A stretch of 64,000 nt of DNA from Nautilus pompilius (taxonomy: Eukaryota; Mollusca; Cephalopoda; Nautilida; Nautilidae). Each line of letters starts with the position of its first letter. Position 1 is the stretch's first letter. The translations under genes and the position numbers were made by a program. A model generated the notes under the pieces. It made no database searches and was not told the DNA's origin. It saw nothing but the letters and a program-made list of their open reading frames with translations. Of this stretch, positions 61,752-64,000 are shown in pieces. The stretch covers positions 1,377,001-1,441,000 of the forward strand of contig JACATO010000332.1 of assembly GCA_018389105.1 (NCBI GenBank), given 5' to 3'.

Positions 61752-62728
61752 CTGTAAAATACATATATATATATAGTTATTCATCTTCATCAGCATATAG
61801 ATTATTTGCCTAGGAGATTCTGCCAACTCCTGCTCTTTTGCCATCTTCTTGTAGGCAATGGAAGATTAACACTAAGTTAACAAGTCAACTAGGATCACAC
61901 TGTAAACACAACTGCCTTGTGTGTGCATCTGTTGTGTGTGTTAGCTAATGGAAGTTCCCACCTAGAAACTTTTGATGTGGATGGAAACCAAGCCAATAAA
62001 ATTTGTGTTATTTTTAGATAAAATTATGTTTCAGGCAGTAAAACTAATATTAACGAAACTAAATTTATGGTAATATGGGATAGAAATAAAAGGTGTTTTG
62101 GCATTTGCTATCTCCTAAATAAATCGTTAAAAAATAAACAAAAGTTTTAGTAAACATTCTCTGTTAGCCTTATCAACATCATCAGTCTTGAGGAGGATTG
62201 TGCTTGGTTTGAAAATGCTGAAATTGATTTTATTTGAATTGACATTTTCGCAGCAGTGCAAGCTCATCCACAACCTACCAAATCCCATCAACAAAGAAAA
62301 GGGAGGTGACTGCTAACAAATTAATAAAATCCTGTCAAAATTAAACAGATTTCACTGTTCTTTTTCTAGTCTATTGTACACTCAAAATAGCTTACACTGG
62401 AGCATTGCATCAAAAGAAAAATTAAATACAATGATTTTGGAACTGTATTAAAAAAAAAAGAGAAGAATGCTGCTGATAGTGGAAACAAAACTTGCAGTCA
62501 ACTAATGCATTAATGAAAGACTTAAATTAAGGCGAAGATACATCTATATTGCTTTTAATGAGTTACACAGAGAAAGTCAGCCTGCACTATACTTTCTGTC
62601 ATAAATCTTTAATAAAAACAGGTTTGTTTATTTCAAAGAGAAGTCTATTGTCATCACCTCACCTTTCCATAAACCTAAATTTCTTTGTATATGCAATGCC
62701 ATTAGTCAAAATATCGAATTTCACTTAC
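61752..62728 (-). other. Intron B-C
   Basis: This is 1.0 kb, phase 0, interrupting the Cys pair of module 1. AT-rich, with a GC-richer 62160-62300 patch of no recognisable content. Confidence 0.72.
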
Positions 62729-62854
62729 CTGGTGACAGTGTTTTGATATATTAACTAAAGAATGAATTTGTTGATAGGTACTATTCTGTAAGTATATGAT
62801 CTTGGCAAGTTGTTTCATTTTCTTAGCAAAGAAAGTTTGAGAAATTACTGGAAT
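62729..62854 (-). CDS. Exon B: fibrinogen-like module 1, middle
   Basis: The exon encodes residues 53-94, opening IPVISQTFFAKKMKQLAKI and closing NISKHCHQ. In CNTNAP-type modules the segment before the second disulfide reads roughly Q-L-x-x-L-x-x-x-S-x-x-C-x-Q. Here the QIHSLVNISKHCHQ tail fits that pattern, and the Cys-to-Cys spacing into exon C (C-H-Q-N-L-Q-F-T-C) is the expected one. There are sequons at NST and NIS. The exon is bounded by a TTTTTTACAG acceptor and a GTAAGTGA donor, both phase 0. Alone it would be hard to recognise. The call rests on phase and on the matching segment of module 2 (exon E). Confidence 0.85.
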
Positions 62855-63238
62855 CTGTAAAAAAAAAGATATAATAATGGTAATTACAATCATAAATGAA
62901 AGAGAACTCATTTTAAAACTTAATTTCTCTTTGCATTTTAAAAATCTTAGTGACTAGAATGATGTAATATACCTAAATTAATACATTTTTTGTTATATCA
63001 CATAAGAAAGAAACCTCCTGAGAGAAGTACTTGGTTGCTTGGTAGTGCTGTAACACTTACAAAAGTTGCTCTCACAAGTTAAACATTTTAATTGTTCTTT
63101 ATGCATGTATACAGAATTTTGAAATCAGTCTCTGCAGTTGCAGCAGTCATCTTACCAATCAGCTGTAGCAACTGAAACACAATTAGCACAATGAGTAATG
63201 AAAAGAAAAAGATCAAAATAAAATAGATAGATTCCTAC
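62855..63238 (-). other. Intron A-B
   Basis: This is 0.38 kb, the shortest intron seen, AT-rich, phase 0. Nothing else is visible. Confidence 0.78.
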
Positions 63239-63396
63239 CTCAGTAACAGCAAACCGTTTGTGTCTAGATAAATCACATTTTGCAGCGAAATATGGTTGTC
63301 CATGGGCACGATCAGGATCAATAGCATAGATGTTATTTTTTAGTGAGTTCCCCTGCTTATGTCTATCCTTTATTTCTTGGCAATCCTTATAAATTT
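63239..63396 (-). CDS. Exon A: start of fibrinogen-like module 1
   Basis: The exon encodes residues 1-52 after two bases that finish a codon from an exon outside the window. The product begins IYKDCQEIKDRH and contains NIYAIDPD followed by YFAAKCDLS. This is the N-terminal half-module of fibrinogen-related and CNTNAP-type domains (pattern D-C-x-E-I, then a G/N-x-Y-x-I-x-P strand, then a second Cys in an x-C-D-x motif). The GGW motif usual after CD in true fibrinogen domains is absent, and the sequence runs KRFAVTE instead. The acceptor is TTTATTGCAG and the donor GTAGGAAT. The intron before the exon is phase 1 and the intron after it phase 0. Because the domain starts just inside a phase-1 boundary, this looks like the start of a shuffled module and not the start of the gene. 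Confidence 0.88.
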
Positions 63397-64000
63397 CTGC
63401 AATAAACGAGCAATAAATGAAAGGTTAAATCCAAAGTTCTTAATAAAAAAAATACATTCATTTAAACACATGATAGAGAGAGAGAGAGAGAGAGGGAGGA
63501 GGGGAGGAAAGGAAATAGAGACAGATTTTTTTAAAAATGTGTTACAAATTATGAAATATTTCTGAATATTTTCCAGGCCCAGTTGTACCTGAAAAATTTA
63601 TATCTTTATGTCATGTCTTCCTTGATATGATTAAAATGTGGTAGTTAAGGGCTGAGTTTGAATTGTGAATAGGACTAGCTCAGTCTGGTGTACCTCCTCC
63701 ACATGGCTTCTTCTTGCTCTTCTCCATCAGCCTCTACATTGGTTTTCCCCAAACTCTGAGGTTTCCTCCAACATCTAAAAGAAATTGAAGGTTACTAGCA
63801 GTGATTTTCTATGGTAGGCATGTAGCTATCCATCCCCTGCTGTTTTCCACATGGCCTTAGAAACAAATATTGAGGAGCTTCCACAGATGGATGTGCCAAA
63901 TGTTGGCTTATCAGTTTAAAAATAAAGATAAAATTACAAATGGAAATACAGGTAAAATTCTGAACCTTGAAGAGACTTTTAAATACCCTGACACTTTATA
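63397..64000 (-). other. Intron upstream of exon A (partial)
   Basis: It contains an (AG)n microsatellite (63475-63494) and a CT-rich patch at 63690-63780 that could be a dispersed repeat. The minus-strand stretch after TTCTTTTAG at about 63775 opens for only 15 codons before TGA, so it is not taken as an exon. Confidence 0.7.
63475..63494 (+). repeat. (AG)n microsatellite
   Basis: About ten AG units followed by a purine-rich GGGAGG stretch. Confidence 0.88.

Larger units (their letters stand above)
322..63396 (-). other. Partial gene span: multidomain fibrinogen-like/EGF/VWD extracellular protein (21 internal exons)
   Basis: This span ties together the 21 exons annotated below. Each exon is flanked by GT and AG in the minus-strand sense, and reading phases agree across all 20 introns. 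The joined product has 1102 complete codons. Domain order by residue: fibrinogen-like module 1 (1-203), module 2 (204-401), three Ca-binding EGF domains (402-450, 451-490, 491-533), VWD (534-701), C8 (702-824), TIL and companion module (825-953), EGF (954-993), two Ca-binding EGF domains (994-1034, 1035-1076) and a Cys-rich piece (1077-1102). Secretion is expected from the domain types and many Cys and N-X-S/T sites, but the signal peptide lies outside the window. The combination recalls matrix or mucus proteins such as tectorin, FCGBP or mesoglein-like proteins, with CNTNAP-type modules added. No orthologue is assigned. Confidence 0.88.

Noticed and set aside
63640..63790. Possible exon after TTCTTTTAG on the minus strand
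   Set aside because: The frame ends at TGA after 15 codons and shows no domain. CT-rich repeat-like composition.
1..64000. CRISPR arrays, operons, tRNA or rRNA genes
   Set aside because: No regularly spaced direct repeats, no prokaryotic gene organisation, and no tRNA cloverleaf or rRNA core sequence seen.

Overview
The window is eukaryotic, animal-type genomic DNA. It is strongly AT-rich, has no operons, and about 95% of it is intron and repeat. The one host gene I can support lies on the minus strand and runs across nearly the whole window, entering above position 63396 and leaving below position 322. I read 21 internal exons (A to U, from high to low coordinate). All have GT-AG introns and consistent phases, and together they give about 3.3 kb of coding sequence, roughly 1100 residues. 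Neither the start codon and signal peptide nor the stop codon is present. I number residues from the first complete codon of exon A.

The encoded protein is a large, cysteine-rich extracellular protein of the modular matrix or mucus class. The domain order is: two fibrinogen-like modules of the contactin-associated-protein (CNTNAP) type (exons A-C and D-G); three calcium-binding EGF domains (H, I, J); a von Willebrand factor D assembly of VWD (K-M), C8 (N-O) and TIL with its companion cysteine module (P, Q); then EGF (R), two calcium-binding EGF domains (S, T) and a short Cys-rich piece (U) at the left edge. Every domain boundary is a phase-1 intron except the introns inside the VWD-C8-TIL block and after U. 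This fits assembly by exon shuffling. The parts belong together as a secreted, disulfide-rich protein that is possibly able to multimerise. I cannot name an orthologue.

The introns hold an archive of DNA transposons. Two closely similar copies of a non-autonomous pogo/Tigger-like element lie in opposite orientation (15336-15923 and 44462-45032). Four copies of a short foldback element share a GCACCAGTAATTCC core (4.2, 30.0, 36.9 and 56.2 kb). Five Tc1/mariner-type transposase relics lie near 6.7-7.5, 13.0-13.6, 23.7-24.0, 46.9-47.8 and 56.6-57.3 kb. A 1.8 kb element bounded by terminal inverted repeats (20183-21971) carries a 358-codon reading frame, interrupted by only two in-frame stops, from a widespread animal repeat-protein family without assigned function. 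The last is the best candidate here for an under-described mobile system.

The taxon is uncertain. Introns of 0.4-10.5 kb, abundant Tc1/mariner relics and the modular gene suggest a lophotrochozoan, with a cephalopod mollusc as my best guess. That is inference only. Other open reading frames in the window look like chance frames in AT-rich introns.
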